DNA of 64,000 nucleotides from Yersinia kristensenii (GCF_900460525.1 NZ_UHIY01000001.1:992001-1056000), one strand, 5' to 3'. Positions 34,581 to 44,952 are shown, numbered from the stretch's first letter. Notes: generated from the sequence alone by a model not told the origin. A program made the numbers and translations.

Positions 34581-36896
34581 ATGAAAAAAAACATGAGTAT
34601 TAATCAGATAGCTTTATTTGTTTTACTACTCCCAACATTTAATTCAACACATGCAAAAAACATAACCCTGGAGTATTTAGTTCCAACAGGGTTTTCAGCT
34701 ATTGAAAGTCATGACACCATGAGGTTACTAGGTATATTTAATGGGAAGATATTGCCCACCAAAATATTTTTCTCGGAACAGAAACAAACTTTAAGCTTCA
34801 ACCATCAGCAATATCGCGATAATAATATTGATGAGCAGTCAATCATATTATTAGAACAAGTCTTGCTCCAAATACCCTATTTACAATGCCAAAATGGCTG
34901 TGACTATAATGTATCCGGATATAACGTCATTCTGGATAAGATAAATCAGGTTGTCACCATTACCAATAATAACAGCCGCTACCTGATGCCAACCACTACG
35001 TGGGGGTTGGTTCACAACCAATCTTTTGACCTGCGCATGACGGCGAAAAACTACCGTGCTATGTCTGCCCGCGGGAACGGCTACCTCGGGCTTCCTTTGC
35101 AATCTTATGGTTTTGTACAATGGTTCTATAACACTACCCGTTCGAAGAGAAATTATCAGTTCTCGGATCAATCACAATACCAGCAGATGACTCAAAGAGG
35201 TATTGACAGTTGGTATCTGCAAAAGAACTTTCAAACCCTTTATTTACGAACAGGTAAGCAAAATAACCTGGATAATAGCGCAGGCAGTATCCATACCCTG
35301 ATTAATCCAGCGTTAGAACAATTTGTGACCTTGGGTAGCCAAAGTTATTTAGCTCTTGATAAACCCTCGGCCGGCAACTTGATACTGTACGCAATCTCTG
35401 ATGGCGATTATGAAATCTACCGAGATAACCAGCTTATCCGCCGTATTCCCGCACAAATTGGCCGCAATGAAATTGATTATAGCCAACTCCCAGGAGGCTA
35501 TTACAATATTGATATTCGCTTAGTGGATAACACTGGGCGCGTCGTCAGCCAAGAAAGTCAAGCCATCAGCAATTTAGGTACTCAAACCAATGATGGTTGG
35601 TTTCTGACTATGGGCAAGGTTGCGCCACGTAATAAGCACCATTCCCATCATTTGGCGCAATTTGGCCGTAGTATGAAAATTAAAAATGTTCAAACTAATA
35701 TCTCTTTACTTAAAGATAATAACCACCACTGGGCAGCAGAAGCGAACATATCGCGCCCATTAGGATTTTCTGGCTTTAATATCACACCCACCTTTAGCAT
35801 GATGTCTGGTGAAAAACACGGTGGGGGGTATCTGCGTTTAGAAGGGGGGAATTCCGCAATAGGATATTTCACTGCGGCCCGCTATCAAACACCAGATGTG
35901 TCGATATATGCACCAAACTCTGGCAGTACCTCAGCATCCTATAGCCGCCGTTTTGGGCCAACTCAGCTTAGTTATCAATTCAACCAATATAAAAGTCATC
36001 ATCGGCATCGTATTCAGAGCAGTTGGGATTGGCGGCGACCACAATTTGGCCTGAACTTGTCCCTTGGTGTGCAAAAAGGTGGGCAATGGCATAGCCGAAA
36101 CAACTATGGGTTATTTCTTAATACCACATTATCTTTCCGCCAGAGTCGCGCCAACATCAACAGTGCTTATACTCAGCAAAAATTGAACACCAGCGCCAGT
36201 TATCAAAAAGAGTTTACCGATAGCTATGGCAGCAGTTCTTTGGGTATCAATGGCAGCACCAATGGCAAAAACAATGGTATCGGCACATTTGCCCAACGCA
36301 GTGGAAGCCGTGGGGATATTTCTGCCCGAGCAGGTATCGATAACAAGATAACCAACGGGGGGATCAGCTACAGAGGCATGTTAGCCATCGGCCCACAAGG
36401 AGCCGCACTAGGCCGCAGCAGTTACAGCGGCTCGGCATTACTGATAGAAACGCCGGAACTATCAGGTACACCTTATAACTTCCATGCAGAAGGCGTCCCA
36501 ATAAGTGGCGGAGGAACCTACGCGATACCAATTCCCCGCTATCAAGACCGTTTCTTTGTTCGCACTCATAACAATAGCAGTGACCTAGACATGAACATTC
36601 AGTTGCCGGTCAATATTATCCGCGCACATCCAGGACAAGTGTTTGTCAGTAAAGCCAATATTACCCTCGACATACTTTACAGTGGTTTTCTTAAAGACCA
36701 AAAAAATCAACCTATTACAGGAGTAATTGAGGAAACTGGCGATACTGTTCACCCCAATGGTCTATTTGCTATTAATTCTGACGTCATACTAAAAAATATC
36801 ACGGTTCAAAATGGCGCTGTCCGTTATCACTGCAATATGCGTCAGCAACATGAGCATATTTATCACTGTCACCCCGACCAATATCAACAGGAATGA
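34581..36896 (+). CDS. Alpha-class fimbrial outer-membrane usher (CooC/CfaC/TcfC type)
   Basis: The outer-membrane channel that receives chaperone-subunit complexes and exports the fibre. About 771 residues from ATG 34581 (GGA 6 nt upstream). The signal peptide ends in STHA before KNITLEYLVPTGFSAIE, an N-terminal segment like that of CS1/cable-pilus ushers. The middle is a long beta-barrel region rich in alternating polar/aromatic strands. SGDYEIYRDNQLI-type and GGYYNIDIRLVD segments are the plug/middle-domain E-set strands. The GQVFVSKANITLDILYSGFL...DTVHPNGLFAINS region resembles the CooC C-terminal domain. It lacks the features of the more common FimD/PapC ushers. Confidence 0.8.
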   Translation: MKKNMSINQIALFVLLLPTFNSTHAKNITLEYLVPTGFSAIESHDTMRLLGIFNGKILPTKIFFSEQKQTLSFNHQQYRDNNIDEQSIILLEQVLLQIPYLQCQNGCDYNVSGYNVILDKINQVVTITNNNSRYLMPTTTWGLVHNQSFDLRMTAKNYRAMSARGNGYLGLPLQSYGFVQWFYNTTRSKRNYQFSDQSQYQQMTQRGIDSWYLQKNFQTLYLRTGKQNNLDNSAGSIHTLINPALEQFVTLGSQSYLALDKPSAGNLILYAISDGDYEIYRDNQLIRRIPAQIGRNEIDYSQLPGGYYNIDIRLVDNTGRVVSQESQAISNLGTQTNDGWFLTMGKVAPRNKHHSHHLAQFGRSMKIKNVQTNISLLKDNNHHWAAEANISRPLGFSGFNITPTFSMMSGEKHGGGYLRLEGGNSAIGYFTAARYQTPDVSIYAPNSGSTSASYSRRFGPTQLSYQFNQYKSHHRHRIQSSWDWRRPQFGLNLSLGVQKGGQWHSRNNYGLFLNTTLSFRQSRANINSAYTQQKLNTSASYQKEFTDSYGSSSLGINGSTNGKNNGIGTFAQRSGSRGDISARAGIDNKITNGGISYRGMLAIGPQGAALGRSSYSGSALLIETPELSGTPYNFHAEGVPISGGGTYAIPIPRYQDRFFVRTHNNSSDLDMNIQLPVNIIRAHPGQVFVSKANITLDILYSGFLKDQKNQPITGVIEETGDTVHPNGLFAINSDVILKNITVQNGAVRYHCNMRQQHEHIYHCHPDQYQQE

Positions 36897-36898
36897 CC

Positions 36899-37585
36899 AT
36901 GAAATATAATAAGTTACTATCGGCTATTATCTTGCTGCTAGCCCCTATTACTGCAACTTATGGGCAGTTAATGGCCCTTCCCACTCGCACGACAGTCGAA
37001 GCTTTGGAGCAACATCGCACGGTACAAGTTTATAATAGTGGCGATAAAGCACTTTATTTGGATATCTCGTTGCAACGGGTGGATAACCCGGGGGTGACTC
37101 CAGAGAAAAAGACGCTAATTAGTGATATTTCTCAACCTGAAATGATTTTCAACCCGAACCGGATTACGTTAGGGCCGAAACAAAAGCGCGACATAAAATT
37201 GTTGCCATTAAAATCGCCCACTCAAGAAACACTTTATCGCTTATATATCGATCCGGTCGTCGCGACTAAAGTCTCTGGGGGAAACGAAGATAAAAGCAAA
37301 GTCCACACCCCAATGACCATCAGTATTGGCTATGGCGTACTTATCCATCATATCCCTCCCGCAGCCTCACAGACTCGTCATTGGCAGCATGAATGTATGC
37401 CTGACCGCAGCTTAATACTCAGTTCCACAGGAAACATTCACAGTAAATTCACGCAGCTAAAATCGCCTGATAATTCCACATTGGCGGGCAACCTGAATCT
37501 GTACCCAGGCGCGCCAATCACCTTGTCAGTCAACCACCTGAGTGGAGAGGCAAATAATGAAACCTTTGCTATTCGCTGTAGCTAA
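36899..37585 (+). CDS. Alpha-fimbrial periplasmic chaperone, first copy
   Basis: 228 residues from ATG 36899, preferred because AGGA lies 6 nt upstream; the ATG at 36893 overlaps the usher stop. The signal peptide ends near ATYG before QLMALPTRTTVEALEQ. An Ig-like N-terminal domain has TVQVYNSGDKALYLDISLQRVDNPG, then RITLGPKQKRDIKLLPL and YRLYIDPV, the subunit-binding G1-strand pattern of CooB/CblB-type chaperones. The C-terminal domain ends FAIRCS with two cysteines (HECMP and IRCS) able to pair. Confidence 0.75.
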   Translation: MKYNKLLSAIILLLAPITATYGQLMALPTRTTVEALEQHRTVQVYNSGDKALYLDISLQRVDNPGVTPEKKTLISDISQPEMIFNPNRITLGPKQKRDIKLLPLKSPTQETLYRLYIDPVVATKVSGGNEDKSKVHTPMTISIGYGVLIHHIPPAASQTRHWQHECMPDRSLILSSTGNIHSKFTQLKSPDNSTLAGNLNLYPGAPITLSVNHLSGEANNETFAIRCS

Positions 37586-38204
37586 TTTATTGCCACTGAA
37601 TGTCTTTGCCACCATCGATATTCAGCCGCATGTATTGGAAATGCAGCAATCCAAAGCCGTGGTCAATGTGATTAATCGAGGTGTAAACACAGAGTACATT
37701 AGGGTGCAACTGTCTCAGTTAAATAACCCAGGAGAGTCCCCCAAGCGCGAGTCATTAACTCCTGTCGGGGAGCAACCTCATCCGATGCTGTTTGCCACGC
37801 CGTCCAAACTGACACTTGGCCCAAAGCAAAGCGCGAGAATAATCATTAAAGCATTGCAATCACCCGATAAAGAACACGTTTATAGATTATCTGTCGCGCC
37901 TGAGAACACTCTGAAAGTCACCGGTGGTGAGGGTGCCATTGTCGGCGTACAGCTAAGTTATATGGGGTTAGTCAGACATTTGCCGGCCTCACTTCGGCCG
38001 CAGTGGATGCATCACTGTATTGACGGAAGATTAGCATTAGAAAATACCGGAAATACCCGCTTACAGTGGCATCAGTTGAAAAACTCATTGGGAGGAATAG
38101 ATGATTTTAATCTCTATCCCGAGCAATTCCGACAACTGCCAATCAGCGATATACAAGGGATGATTGAGGATAAATTCTTCAGCTTGCAGTGCCCTGCTGA
38201 ATAA
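37557..38204 (+). CDS. Alpha-fimbrial periplasmic chaperone, second copy
   Basis: 215 residues from ATG 37557 (GGAGAGG 6 nt upstream); it overlaps the first chaperone gene by 29 bp. The signal peptide ends in VFA before TIDIQPHVLEM. It parallels the first copy: VVNVINRGVNTEYIRVQLSQLNNPGESP, KLTLGPKQSARIIIKALQSPDKEHVYRLSVAPE, and a C-terminal cysteine pair (HHCIDG, LQCPAE). The shared LTLGPKQ and NNPG/DNPG positions show the two are paralogues, but the sequences have diverged widely, so they may serve different subunits. Confidence 0.75.
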   Translation: MKPLLFAVANLLPLNVFATIDIQPHVLEMQQSKAVVNVINRGVNTEYIRVQLSQLNNPGESPKRESLTPVGEQPHPMLFATPSKLTLGPKQSARIIIKALQSPDKEHVYRLSVAPENTLKVTGGEGAIVGVQLSYMGLVRHLPASLRPQWMHHCIDGRLALENTGNTRLQWHQLKNSLGGIDDFNLYPEQFRQLPISDIQGMIEDKFFSLQCPAE

Positions 38205-38219
38205 AGATTAAGGAGCGTT

Positions 38220-38744
38220 ATGAACATGATAAAAATAGCAGCCATTTTACTGTTGTTTCCTTGGCAAGTTGCTTCGGAAAGTATTCCACTACTTCTAGGG
38301 GATATTGACGTCAAGTTAGACGTTATCGCACAGCCCATAATTGAAGTCGAAAAACCGCAGGGCGGCTGGTATGACAATATTAAACTCCATCCTGGCTTGG
38401 AAAATCATAAAATTTATCAATCTGAAGTTCCTATAACAGTAAAGCTACGACGGCAAGAGGGGTTCCGAATTTCAATTAAAAATCCGTTGATACTAATACG
38501 TCAGACGAATAATTCTGGTGTGCCGGAAGTAGCATTCTCACCTGCTGAAATACGCTGGGGGCGTGACCGCACGGCTTTGCGGCCACTATCGGCTATCCCC
38601 GAAATATTCATCATAGATAAGGGAACAGCTCATTCGGTGGGCACTGACTATATATTGCAAATTTCAGCATTGGCTCCTGACGAGCCAGATATCGCCGGGA
38701 AATATCACGGGCAACTGACATTAATATTCGAAACAAATAGCTAA
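38220..38744 (+). CDS. Second alpha-fimbrial subunit (minor pilin-like)
   Basis: 174 residues, AAGGAG 5 nt upstream. The signal peptide MNMIKIAAILLLFPWQVASE precedes SIPLLLGDIDVKLDVIAQPI. It has the size of a pilin and the general CS1-type strand pattern: VPITVKLRRQEGFRISIKNPLIL in the middle and AGKYHGQLTLIFETN at the end, where alpha pilins have a GxYxGxLxLxxE motif. Similarity to the first pilin is weak, so a minor shaft or adaptor subunit is plausible. The gene lies between the chaperones and the tip adhesin. Confidence 0.65.
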   Translation: MNMIKIAAILLLFPWQVASESIPLLLGDIDVKLDVIAQPIIEVEKPQGGWYDNIKLHPGLENHKIYQSEVPITVKLRRQEGFRISIKNPLILIRQTNNSGVPEVAFSPAEIRWGRDRTALRPLSAIPEIFIIDKGTAHSVGTDYILQISALAPDEPDIAGKYHGQLTLIFETNS

Positions 38745-38777
38745 AACTCATCGTTGACTGTCATGGAGAGACACGAA

Positions 38778-39878
38778 ATGAATACTAAGAATAAAAAATT
38801 ATTAATGGGGTTATTGCTGTTAATATTGCCCCCCACTGCTATGGCTAATCCTTATTTTTATGACTATGTCCAAAACTATTCTAACTGCTCAGCAAAACTA
38901 TTAGATGATGGCAGTGTGAAAGTTTCATTTCAAGCAAATTTGATTGATGGTTTATATGGTCTGACTGCGGGTGGACATCGAATAAAGTGGAAAGAGTTAA
39001 TCAAAATCCCTCATGAAAACCTTAAAAACACATCATTGCACTCACGCAAGGCTCTGCTTTCCCTCTATTTTTATAATGCTGATGGCTCGCCAAATTTAAA
39101 TGTTAAGCTACAAGACTTTCATGATATTTCTCTTAATGGAATTTACTATGACCGGTCGAGTAATAATATTAAAGAAATTAATTTTAATAGTCATTCGAGT
39201 GTATTTAACAACTCTCACTATTATGTGTCATTTACGATTAATGCACATGCCCTAAAAAACATCAGAATAGGTGCAACTGTGGGTGGCGTGCTCATTTCTA
39301 ATAAACAAAAATACTCTTTGCTTTCTTCCAACGGCGTTTCTTTTAATCCATCAGGAAATCAATGCGAAGCTTTTGATCCTCAAGCAAATATTGCACCACA
39401 ACCCCTAAAAGTTGATCCTAGATTTCGTTTAGCTACTGCAACATGGCAATTGAAAAATATCGATTTAGATAATTTACTTGATAAAACTGCCGGTGGCGGT
39501 GGCTTACATGCCCCGCTGATAAATCCAGCAGCCAATCGTTTTTGTATTAGCTATCGAGCAATAGGAATACAAAATACCCGTTATATGATCAGTGCCAGTA
39601 ATATAAATGGGCTAGCGCAGAATAACCGACATTTTCAATTAAAAGAAGATAAAGGGAATAACATTATTAACTATCGAGTGATACTTAAAAATGATGAATA
39701 TGCCAAAACAGATTTTTCATTGCCAGCTGATAAAAAATTCATACAGTTGAAAGCTGATAATAACACGGGTGAAGAGAAAATGTGTTGGTCACCCAAAATA
39801 CGGCTTTATCGTACTGATACTACTGATAAAGGGAGTTATAGCGATACACTGAACTTTACTATCACGCCTTTAGCATAA
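38778..39878 (+). CDS. Alpha-fimbrial tip adhesin/initiator (CfaE/CooD/CblD type)
   Basis: 366 residues from ATG 38778 (GGAGAG 7 nt upstream; a longer frame from 38754 is rejected). The signal peptide ends AMA before NPYFYDYVQNYSNCSAKL. The C-terminal pilin domain follows CfaE in order: TAGGGGLHAPLINPAANRFC versus the CfaE TGGGTYIGRNSVDMC, then EEKMCWSPKIRL versus LCWPGRLQL, and a final GSYSDTLNFTITP versus GQYMGNIKITFTP. The N-terminal half should be the receptor-binding domain and is not recognisably similar. It should cap the fibre and start assembly. Confidence 0.8.
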   Translation: MNTKNKKLLMGLLLLILPPTAMANPYFYDYVQNYSNCSAKLLDDGSVKVSFQANLIDGLYGLTAGGHRIKWKELIKIPHENLKNTSLHSRKALLSLYFYNADGSPNLNVKLQDFHDISLNGIYYDRSSNNIKEINFNSHSSVFNNSHYYVSFTINAHALKNIRIGATVGGVLISNKQKYSLLSSNGVSFNPSGNQCEAFDPQANIAPQPLKVDPRFRLATATWQLKNIDLDNLLDKTAGGGGLHAPLINPAANRFCISYRAIGIQNTRYMISASNINGLAQNNRHFQLKEDKGNNIINYRVILKNDEYAKTDFSLPADKKFIQLKADNNTGEEKMCWSPKIRLYRTDTTDKGSYSDTLNFTITPLA

Positions 39879-39888
39879 ACATATAGAT

Positions 39889-39908
39889 AAGGCCCAGAAC
39901 TGGGCCTT
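39889..39908. terminator. Hairpin between fimbrial operon and livF
   Basis: AAGGCCCAG-AA-CTGGGCCTT is a perfect 9-bp stem, 10 bp past the adhesin stop and 30 bp past the livF stop. It is flanked by A/T-rich sequence rather than a clean T-run. It is the only candidate terminator between these convergent units. Confidence 0.6.
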
Positions 39909-39937
39909 AAAAAATATTAATACAAAAACATTGAGAC

Positions 39938-40639
39938 TTAACCGCCCAGATAAGCAGAACGTACCGCTTCATTCGCCAACAAAGCAGCGCCGGTATCTTC
40001 CAGAACAATGCGACCATTCTCTAGCACATACCCTCGGTCAGCCAATTTCAGCGCTTGATTGGCATTCTGTTCAACCAAGAAGATTGTCATTCCCTCTTCC
40101 CGTAGCTGTTGAATAGTATCGAATATTTGTAAAATAATAATCGGAGCCAGCCCAAGAGACGGCTCATCCAACAGCAACAATTTAGGCTGGCTCATCAATG
40201 CGCGCCCAATCGCCAACATTTGCTGTTCACCACCAGACATGGTGCCAGACCGCTGCACCCGACGTTCAAACAACCGTGGAAATAAGTCGTAAACTCGCTC
40301 AATACGCTGCTGATATTGCTGACGATCAGCAAAAAAACCACCCATAGCGAGGTTCTCTTCAACCGTCATCCGGGAAAACACCCGTCGCCCCTCCGGCACG
40401 ATGGCAATCGCCTCACGCATAATACGCGCGGTCTGCCAGTTCGTAATATCCTGCTCACCGAAAATGATGCTACCTTCGGTTGCACGAGGTTCGCCACACA
40501 ATGTGCCCAGGAGTGTGGTTTTACCCGCGCCATTAGCACCAATCAAGGTGACAATTTCGCCTTGTTGGATGTGCAGACTAACCTGATGCAATGCCTGAAT
40601 TTTGCCGTAATGGGCGGAAACTTTATTAAATGACAACAT
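39938..40639 (-). CDS. livF: Branched-chain amino acid ABC transporter ATPase LivF
   Basis: One of two ATPases of the LIV-I/LS importer. 233 residues. Walker A is GANGAGKTT, the signature MSGGEQQMLAIGRAL and Walker B LLLLDEPSLGLAP. IVPEGRRVFSRMTVEENL is the Q-loop/helical region characteristic of LivF. It is the last gene of livKHMGF, 59 bp after livG, and now faces the inserted fimbrial operon instead of ugpB. Confidence 0.96.
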   Translation of the reverse strand: MLSFNKVSAHYGKIQALHQVSLHIQQGEIVTLIGANGAGKTTLLGTLCGEPRATEGSIIFGEQDITNWQTARIMREAIAIVPEGRRVFSRMTVEENLAMGGFFADRQQYQQRIERVYDLFPRLFERRVQRSGTMSGGEQQMLAIGRALMSQPKLLLLDEPSLGLAPIIILQIFDTIQQLREEGMTIFLVEQNANQALKLADRGYVLENGRIVLEDTGAALLANEAVRSAYLGG

Positions 40640-40698
40640 GTTATGTTTATGCCTCGCCCGTTTTCATTTACCTAAAAATACGTTTACTTAAAAATAAG

Positions 40699-41466
40699 TT
40701 ATTCGCCCAGATAGGCCCGGATCACATCCGGATTATTACGGATTTCTGCCGGTAAGCCCTGTGCCAACGGAGTTCCCTGATTCACCACATAAATACGATC
40801 AGAAATCCCCATCACCAATTTCATGTCATGCTCAATGAGCAATACCGAAACTTGATGTTGGTCGCGCAGCTCCATAATTAACTGATTCAGTTCATCAGTT
40901 TCTTTCGGGTTCAGGCCTGCTGCCGGTTCATCTAGCATCAATAGCTCAGGGCGGGTCACCATACAACGGGCAATTTCCAAACGCCGTTGTTGACCGTAGG
41001 CCAGATTCCCTGCCTGCCGGTTAGCCAGTTCCAATAATCCGACCCGCTCTAGCCAAGTTGCGGCACGCTCCAATGCATCGGCCTCTGCGCGCCGAAAACC
41101 CGGCGTTTTCAGCAGGCCGGCAAATACACCGCTTTTAAGATGCTGATGCTGTGCCACCAGCAAGTTCTCGACCACCGTCATTTCACGGAACAAACGCACG
41201 TGTTGGAAAGTGCGAATCACCCCCATTCGTGCAATAACCTGCCCAGGGAGCCCTTCAATATGGCGATCACGTAATTTAATTGTGCCGCCAGTCGGGCGAT
41301 AAAAGCCAGTCAGGCAGTTAAAGATCGTAGTTTTACCGGCACCATTCGGGCCAATCAGTGAGACAATTTCTCCTTGATTGAGATTCAGGCCGACATTGTT
41401 CACCGCCAATAACCCGCCAAAGCGCATCGACAGCCCTTCGACCGCTAACAAAGGTTGCGTATTCAT
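40699..41466 (-). CDS. livG: Branched-chain amino acid ABC transporter ATPase LivG
   Basis: The second ATPase of the LIV importer. 255 residues as in E. coli. Walker A is GPNGAGKTT; the diverged signature [16 protein letters not shown] (SGGQ replaced by AYGQ) and Walker [16 protein letters not shown] are typical of LivG. The C-terminus [14 protein letters not shown] is the family tail. Its ATG overlaps the livM stop by 4 bp. Confidence 0.97.
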   Translation of the reverse strand: MNTQPLLAVEGLSMRFGGLLAVNNVGLNLNQGEIVSLIGPNGAGKTTIFNCLTGFYRPTGGTIKLRDRHIEGLPGQVIARMGVIRTFQHVRLFREMTVVENLLVAQHQHLKSGVFAGLLKTPGFRRAEADALERAATWLERVGLLELANRQAGNLAYGQQRRLEIARCMVTRPELLMLDEPAAGLNPKETDELNQLIMELRDQHQVSVLLIEHDMKLVMGISDRIYVVNQGTPLAQGLPAEIRNNPDVIRAYLGE

Positions 41467-42749
41467 GCTTGTTCCCCCTGTTTAGCTTTGATATCGGCGA
41501 CTTTCAGCTTCAATTGCGGCCGTTTCATCGGTAATAGGCCCTGCGGACGCCAGATCATCATCAACACCATCAATGCACCCAACAACAACATACTGTACGC
41601 ATTGAGATCTCGCATTAACTCACGCGAAACCACCAGCAATACGGCCGCCAGAATAACCGCGAACTGTGACCCCATCCCGCCTAATACCACAATCGCCAAT
41701 ACAAAAGCCGACTCCACAAAAGTGAAGGACTCAGGGCTGACAAAACCTTGTCGCGCAGCAAACAGCGTGCCCGCAAAACCGGCAAAAGCAGCACTGATGG
41801 TAAACGCGGTCAGCTTGATTTTTGTCGGGCTTAAACCCAATGAGCGGCAAGCAATTTCATCTTCGCGCAGTGCTTCCCAAGCCCGGCCTAGCGGCATGCG
41901 GAGTAACCGATTAATCACAAACAGAGTCAGAACCACCAATAACAACGCCACCAGATACAGGAAAATGATGCGGTCACTTGGGTCATAAGTCAGGCCAAAG
42001 AAATTGTGGAAAGTATCCCAGCCTCCGTCTTTCGCGGTGCGGCTGAACTCTAAACCAAACAGTGTCGGTTTAGGAATTTGGCTAATCCCATTTGGTCCAC
42101 CGGTGATTTCAGTATTATTGAGCAGCAAAATACGCACAATCTCACCGAAGCCCAATGTCACAATCGCCAAATAATCCCCACGTAGACGTAAAACAGGGAA
42201 TCCGAGCAGGAAGCCGGACAGTGCCGCGACAATTCCCGCCAGAGGCAAACTCTCCCAGAAACCCAACCCGTAATAGTGATTCAGCAGAGCATAGGTATAA
42301 GCACCAATAGCATAAAAACCCCCGTAGCCCAGAACCAGCAAGCCTGATAGCCCGACCACAACGTTCAAACCCAGCCCCAGCATGACGTAAATCAGTGTCA
42401 GGGTGGCGATATCTACCGAGCCTCGGGAGACCAAAAATGGCCAGGCTATTGCGGCAATAATAATCGCAGCCGCCAATAACTTCTGGCGCGGGGTGGTGCC
42501 GTCAAAACTGGGTAATACCCATGCTGGGCCAGAGACCTTTTTAATCCCTTGCTGGATGAGCGGCCGCACTAATTGGAAGAAAAACACTACGATACAAGCT
42601 GCGCCAATCCACAACCAACGCACCTCTGAAGCCCCTTGCACGATGAGCTTGGTGCCGTCTAACTGCAACTGTAATCCCATCACAAACGAGGCAAGGACGA
42701 GCAAAACAAAACTGGAAATAATGGCGTTAAGGAAGTTGAGTTGTTTCAT
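41463..42749 (-). CDS. livM: Branched-chain amino acid ABC transporter permease LivM
   Basis: The larger permease of the LIV system. 428 residues (E. coli 425). The N-terminal part has extra hydrophobic segments. The permease core begins near [31 protein letters not shown], followed by [20 protein letters not shown] and an EAA-like loop [26 protein letters not shown]. It overlaps both livH and livG by ATGA, so livHMG are tightly coupled. Confidence 0.97.
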   Translation of the reverse strand: MKQLNFLNAIISSFVLLVLASFVMGLQLQLDGTKLIVQGASEVRWLWIGAACIVVFFFQLVRPLIQQGIKKVSGPAWVLPSFDGTTPRQKLLAAAIIIAAIAWPFLVSRGSVDIATLTLIYVMLGLGLNVVVGLSGLLVLGYGGFYAIGAYTYALLNHYYGLGFWESLPLAGIVAALSGFLLGFPVLRLRGDYLAIVTLGFGEIVRILLLNNTEITGGPNGISQIPKPTLFGLEFSRTAKDGGWDTFHNFFGLTYDPSDRIIFLYLVALLLVVLTLFVINRLLRMPLGRAWEALREDEIACRSLGLSPTKIKLTAFTISAAFAGFAGTLFAARQGFVSPESFTFVESAFVLAIVVLGGMGSQFAVILAAVLLVVSRELMRDLNAYSMLLLGALMVLMMIWRPQGLLPMKRPQLKLKVADIKAKQGEQA

Positions 42750-43672
42750 ACTTTTTCAACCTCCGGACGGCCTAAGATCCCAGTAGGCATTACTAATAAC
42801 ACAACAATCAGCAGCGCAAATGAAACTGCATCTTTATATTCTGTGCTGAGATACGCAGAAGTTAATGCTTCAGCCACCCCCAGAATCAAACCACCGATCA
42901 TCGCGCCCGGAATACTGCCGATCCCGCCTAACACTGCGGCGGTAAATGCTTTCATACCAGCCATAAAGCCGATGTATGGGTTAATGACACCATAAAACTG
43001 CCCCAACAAGACCCCGGCGACAGCGGCCATCAGCGCACCGATAACAAAAGTCAGTGAGATAACCCGATCAGTATTAATGCCCAGCAGACTGGCCATTTTT
43101 AAATCTTCAGCACAGGCACGGCAAGCGCGGCCCATGCGGGAATAACGGATAAATAGCGTCAGCGCTAACATGGCCAGGAAAGTAACTATCCAAATGGTCA
43201 ACTGCATGGTGCTAATGGTCGCGGCAAAGCCATTGGTTTCTGCCAACGTCCACTGGCCAGTCACCAAACTCGGTAGAGCCAGATCCCGCGAGCCTTGATT
43301 GAGGCTGACGTAGTTTTGCAGGAAGATAGACATCCCGATAGCCGAGATCAATGCAATCAAGCGCTTAGAGCTACGAACCGGTTTATACGCCACCCGTTCA
43401 ATACTCCAACCATAAGCACTGGCAATGACAATTGAGACGAGAAAAGCAGAGCCTATCAATAACCAACTGGCATCAATCCCCACCATCATCAATGCGGCAA
43501 TCACGATAAAGGAGACGTAGCTGCTGATCATATACACTTCACCGTGGGCAAAGTTGATCATACCGATAATGCCATACACCATGGTGTAACCAATGGCGAT
43601 CAGCGCATAAGTGCTGCCCAACGTAACCCCGTTGAACATCTGTTGCAGGAAATAAAGAAACTGCTCTGACAT
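42746..43672 (-). CDS. livH: Branched-chain amino acid ABC transporter permease LivH
   Basis: The smaller permease. 308 residues as in E. coli. The N-terminus has [36 protein letters not shown], the hallmark of Liv[30 protein letters not shown] is the ATPase-contacting loop. It is preceded by a 164-bp gap with a terminator-like hairpin after livK, then coupled to livM. Confidence 0.97.
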   Translation of the reverse strand: MSEQFLYFLQQMFNGVTLGSTYALIAIGYTMVYGIIGMINFAHGEVYMISSYVSFIVIAALMMVGIDASWLLIGSAFLVSIVIASAYGWSIERVAYKPVRSSKRLIALISAIGMSIFLQNYVSLNQGSRDLALPSLVTGQWTLAETNGFAATISTMQLTIWIVTFLAMLALTLFIRYSRMGRACRACAEDLKMASLLGINTDRVISLTFVIGALMAAVAGVLLGQFYGVINPYIGFMAGMKAFTAAVLGGIGSIPGAMIGGLILGVAEALTSAYLSTEYKDAVSFALLIVVLLVMPTGILGRPEVEKV

Positions 43673-43742
43673 ACCCTAACCCTTTGATTCACTTGCCTGG
43701 CTGCCCTAGCCAACTGCACCAAATCTACTGTGCGCAGTGAGG

Positions 43743-43767
43743 AAAAATCCCCCCGAGACTTGGGGGG
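43743..43767 (-). terminator. Attenuator-type terminator between livK and livH
   Basis: On the minus strand CCCCCC-AAGTCTC-GGGGGG is followed by ATTTTTCC. Partial termination here would keep the periplasmic binding protein in excess over the membrane components. Confidence 0.75.
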
Positions 43768-43836
43768 ATACAGTTGGTAAAAGGGGCCGGATTGCTGCAA
43801 CAGCAACCCTACAACTTGATGATTCTAATATTATTG

Positions 43837-44952
43837 TTATTTGACTGCGGTTGATGAACCATCCGCATGCCATTCAAAAATACCGAATTCAAACCCTTTC
43901 AAATCACCTTTTTCATCCCAGCTCAGCGGCCCCATCACTGTTTCCACCGGCTTACCGGTTTTCAGATCTTTGACCAAATCAGCAGGTTCTTGGCTACCAC
44001 TTCGCTCCATCGCGGTAGTCAACGATTGCAGCGCTGCATAAGTTGTCCAAACAAATGGGCCGGTTGGGTCGAGTTTCTTCGCTTTCAGCGCATCAACAAT
44101 AGGTTGGTTAGCAGGAACCTGATCATAGCGTTTTGGTAAAGTGACCAACATGCCTTCAGAAGCATCACCCGCGATGTTAGACAGTGAGGAGTTACCCACA
44201 CCCTCTGGGCCCATAAAGCGTGCTGTCAGGCCCGCTTGCTTAGCCTGACGCAGAATTTGCCCCATCTCCGGGTAGTACCCGCCGAAATAAACAAAATCGA
44301 CATTCTCTTTCTTCAACCGAGCAACCAAGGTAGAGAAATCTTTATCACCGGCGGTCACACCCTCAAACAGCACAGGTTCTGTACCTTGCTTTTTCAGGCT
44401 ATCACGCACGGAGCGCGCCAAACCTTCACCATATTGCTGCTTATCATGTACCACCGCGATACGTTTAGGTTTGATGGTTTCAAGGATATATTTAGCTGCT
44501 GTTGGGCCTTGGTCAGAATCCAGGCCGGTAGTCCGCATGATCATTTTGTAACCACGGGTAGTCAGATCAGCATTGGTTGCGGCAGGGGTGATCATAATCA
44601 CACCCTCATCTTCATAAATATCTGAAGCAGGCTGAGTTGAAGAGGAGCACAGGTGGCCAATAACGTAACGAATACCATCGTTAATCACTTTGTTGGCGAC
44701 AGCTACGGCTTGTTTCGGGTCGCAAGCATCATCATATTCCACACCGACCAGCTTATCGCCATTAATTCCGCCTTTGGCATTGATATCAGCAATCGCCTGA
44801 CGTGCACCGGTAAATTCCATGTCACCGTATTGGGCAACCGGGCCGGACATCGCGCCAACAATGGCAACTTTGATGTCTTTCGCCAGCACAGAATGGCTCA
44901 TCGCCATTGCTATACACCCAGCCAGCAACATTTTACCTTTTGTTAATTTCAT
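43837..44952 (-). CDS. livK: Leucine/branched-chain amino acid binding protein LivK (LivJ/LivK type)
   Basis: Periplasmic receptor feeding LivHMGF. 371 residues from ATG 44952, which has GGGGAA 7 nt upstream; the ATG at 44967 is less likely. The signal peptide ends VLA before [56 protein letters not shown] and [15 protein letters not shown] match the type I periplasmic-binding fold of LivK/LivJ. It is the only such protein here; E. coli has livJ nearby as well, while this window has an unrelated gene in that place. Confidence 0.94.
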   Translation of the reverse strand: MKLTKGKMLLAGCIAMAMSHSVLAKDIKVAIVGAMSGPVAQYGDMEFTGARQAIADINAKGGINGDKLVGVEYDDACDPKQAVAVANKVINDGIRYVIGHLCSSSTQPASDIYEDEGVIMITPAATNADLTTRGYKMIMRTTGLDSDQGPTAAKYILETIKPKRIAVVHDKQQYGEGLARSVRDSLKKQGTEPVLFEGVTAGDKDFSTLVARLKKENVDFVYFGGYYPEMGQILRQAKQAGLTARFMGPEGVGNSSLSNIAGDASEGMLVTLPKRYDQVPANQPIVDALKAKKLDPTGPFVWTTYAALQSLTTAMERSGSQEPADLVKDLKTGKPVETVMGPLSWDEKGDLKGFEFGIFEWHADGSSTAVK

